From positions 1 to 46,719 of the forward strand of contig NZ_PSRR01000021.1 in NCBI RefSeq assembly GCF_004296405.1: 46,719 nucleotides of DNA, read 5' to 3'. Below the pieces are notes generated by a model. The model saw only the letters and a program-made list of their open reading frames with translations. It searched no databases and was not told where the DNA came from. Positions 45,150 to 46,719 of the stretch are shown piece after piece (position 1 is the stretch's first letter; each line of letters starts with the position of its first letter). This DNA is from Bradyrhizobium sp. Leo170 (GTDB taxonomy: Bacteria > Pseudomonadota > Alphaproteobacteria > Rhizobiales > Xanthobacteraceae). The position numbers were made by a program, and so were the translations under genes.

Positions 45150-46719
45150 ATGAGATTTACGGTCAAGGCCAAGCTGGCCACTGCGTTCGGTCTGATCATC
45201 GTCCTGTCCGCGGTCGCGGGCGGCGTCGCCTATATGAAGCTCGGCGACATGATGGAGACCGCCGACAGCATGGTGCTGCGCGCCACGCGGATGGAGAAGG
45301 CGACTCAGATCGAAAAGGACATCCTGCTCCAGCTTCGAGCGGAGAAGAATGCGATTCTGGGGACGGAAGCTGACGTCGAGCAGTTTGCCGCAGAGGCAGC
45401 GAAGACCCGCGAGGCGGCGCTGAAGATAAAGGACGAGGTCTACGCGCTGGCGAGCGAGGCCGGCAGGAAGCTGCTCGACACGTTTGCGGCCGCCTACGCC
45501 AAGATGAACGCCTTCCAGGAAGATACCATCAAGCTGGCGAAGACCGACAAGGCCAAGGCCACAGAGCGCTCGATGCATGAGGGACGCAAGGTCGTCGCCG
45601 ATGCGCTCGACGCCATGGGCGCCTATGTCGCGAATACGAAGAGGCAGCTGGCCGAGCAGGCTGTCCAATCGAAGGAGGCGGGCCATCAGGCGCAACTGAT
45701 GTTGATGACCCTGATTGGTATCTCGCTCGCGGTTGCGATCGCGGCGGCGCTCTGGATTTCGATCAGCATCAGCCGCTCGCTGGGACGTGCGGTCGGTCTT
45801 GCAGGCGCAGTCGCCGACGGCGATCTCAGCAAGACCATTCCCAATGCCAGCAACGACGAGATCGGCGATCTCGTCAAGTCGCTGAACGTGATGGTCGAAA
45901 AACTCCGGCAGATCGTCTCGGAAGCCCTGACCGCAGCGCAGAACGTTTCGGCCGGCAGCCAGGAGCTCTCTGCCAGCGCCGAACAGCTCTCGCAGGGCGC
46001 GACCGAGCAGGCGTCTTCGGCTGAAGAAGCCTCGTCCTCGATGGAGGAGATGGCCTCCAATGTGAAGCAGAACGCCGACAACGCCAACCAGACCGAGAAG
46101 ATCGCAGGGCAATCGGCCAGGGATGCCGAAGCCAGCGGCGCCGCGGTCGGCCGGGCTGTCGAAGCGATGCAGACGATCGCGGAAAAGATCACCATCGTGC
46201 AGGAGATCGCCCGGCAGACCGATCTCTTGGCCCTGAATGCTGCGGTCGAAGCCGCGCGCGCCGGCGAGCATGGCAAGGGCTTTGCGGTGGTCGCCTCCGA
46301 AGTGCGCAAGCTCGCCGAACGCAGCCAGGCGGCGGCCGCCGAAATCGGCACGCTGTCAACGGAGAGCGTGAAGGTCGCGCAAGAGGCGGGCAGCATGCTC
46401 TCGAAGCTCGTGCCCGATATCAAGAAAACCGCGGACCTGGTCCAGGAGATCACGGCGGCCTGCCGCGAGCAGGACGTCGGTTCGGCGCAGATCAACCAGG
46501 CGATCCAGCAGCTCGACAAGGTCGGCCAGCAGAACGCCAGCGCCTCCGAGCAGGTCTCTTCGACGTCGGAAGAACTGGCCTCCCAGGCCGAGCAGTTGCA
46601 GTCGACGATCGCCTTCTTCCGTATCGACCATGGCCGCAAGGCCGCGGCCGCGCCGATCGACAAGGCGGTCAGCCAACTGCGCGCGAAGGCCGCGACCATG
46701 GCGGCCGCCGATCGCGGCG
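45150..46719 (+). CDS. methyl-accepting chemotaxis protein, 3' end beyond window
   Basis: At least 523 residues, open to the end of the window. First membrane helix about residues 10-30 ([20 protein letters not shown]), then a periplasmic four-helix-type sensor domain (about 31-180). A second helix lies around 185-205 ([20 protein letters not shown]), followed by HAMP ([20 protein letters not shown]) and the coiled-coil signalling domain. The conserved hairpin tip is [20 protein letters not shown] then [18 protein letters not shown]. The ligand is unknown. It is probably the last visible gene of the STAS-cheY-cheA-cheW-mcp operon; cheB and cheR are not seen before the edge. Confidence 0.92.
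   Translation, partial: MRFTVKAKLATAFGLIIVLSAVAGGVAYMKLGDMMETADSMVLRATRMEKATQIEKDILLQLRAEKNAILGTEADVEQFAAEAAKTREAALKIKDEVYALASEAGRKLLDTFAAAYAKMNAFQEDTIKLAKTDKAKATERSMHEGRKVVADALDAMGAYVANTKRQLAEQAVQSKEAGHQAQLMLMTLIGISLAVAIAAALWISISISRSLGRAVGLAGAVADGDLSKTIPNASNDEIGDLVKSLNVMVEKLRQIVSEALTAAQNVSAGSQELSASAEQLSQGATEQASSAEEASSSMEEMASNVKQNADNANQTEKIAGQSARDAEASGAAVGRAVEAMQTIAEKITIVQEIARQTDLLALNAAVEAARAGEHGKGFAVVASEVRKLAERSQAAAAEIGTLSTESVKVAQEAGSMLSKLVPDIKKTADLVQEITAACREQDVGSAQINQAIQQLDKVGQQNASASEQVSSTSEELASQAEQLQSTIAFFRIDHGRKAAAAPIDKAVSQLRAKAATMAAADRG

Noticed and set aside
43195..46271. Long minus-strand frames opposite cheA, cheW and the MCP
   Set aside because: Antisense shadows of strongly conserved genes.

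Overview
The window looks like chromosomal DNA of a high-GC alphaproteobacterium of the Bradyrhizobium/Rhodopseudomonas group. This rests on the gene order rpmH-rnpA-yidC-engB-argB...dapD-dapE...truA-fmt-def, on several families of short palindromic repeats typical of bradyrhizobial intergenic regions, on TTAACCAT (CtrA-type) sites, and on the protein sequences. The genus is inferred; no database search was possible.

Layout. 0-15.4 kb is a housekeeping block: ampG-like permease, rmuC, def-fmt-truA, dapE, an MFS permease, dapD, a HAD pyrimidine nucleotidase, a secreted double-DUF1036 protein, argB, a DUF423 membrane protein, engB, yidC, rnpA and rpmH. Palindromic repeats sit in many of its gaps. 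15.7-17.2 kb holds a membrane sensor histidine kinase. A tRNA-Arg(ACG) at 17.4 kb is followed by about 2.3 kb of visibly lower-GC DNA with two decayed genes. One is a two-domain protein with a nucleoside-deoxyribosyltransferase/TIR-like C-terminal domain; the other is an unrecognised, frameshifted and truncated gene. This looks like the relic of a mobile, possibly defence-type, island.

19.8-24.4 kb carries stress and envelope accessory genes: an OsmC peroxiredoxin, an alpha/beta hydrolase, a frameshifted ketopantoate-reductase-like gene and several small exported proteins. 24.4-38.3 kb is dominated by two RND efflux loci. The first is a complete MdtABC-type operon (adaptor, two permeases, outer-membrane channel). 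The second has an adaptor and one permease, and lies downstream of two low-complexity exported proteins. A 20-bp near-palindromic motif occurs three times, each time upstream of small exported-protein genes, and may mark a shared regulon.

40.5-46.7 kb is a signalling region. A REC/HD-GYP response regulator is divergent from a tightly coupled chemotaxis operon of STAS protein, cheY, cheA, cheW and an MCP that runs off the window. cheA is split by a single-base frameshift in a C run. At least four single-base frameshifts occur between 18 and 44 kb; whether they are mutations or sequencing errors is the main open question about this window.
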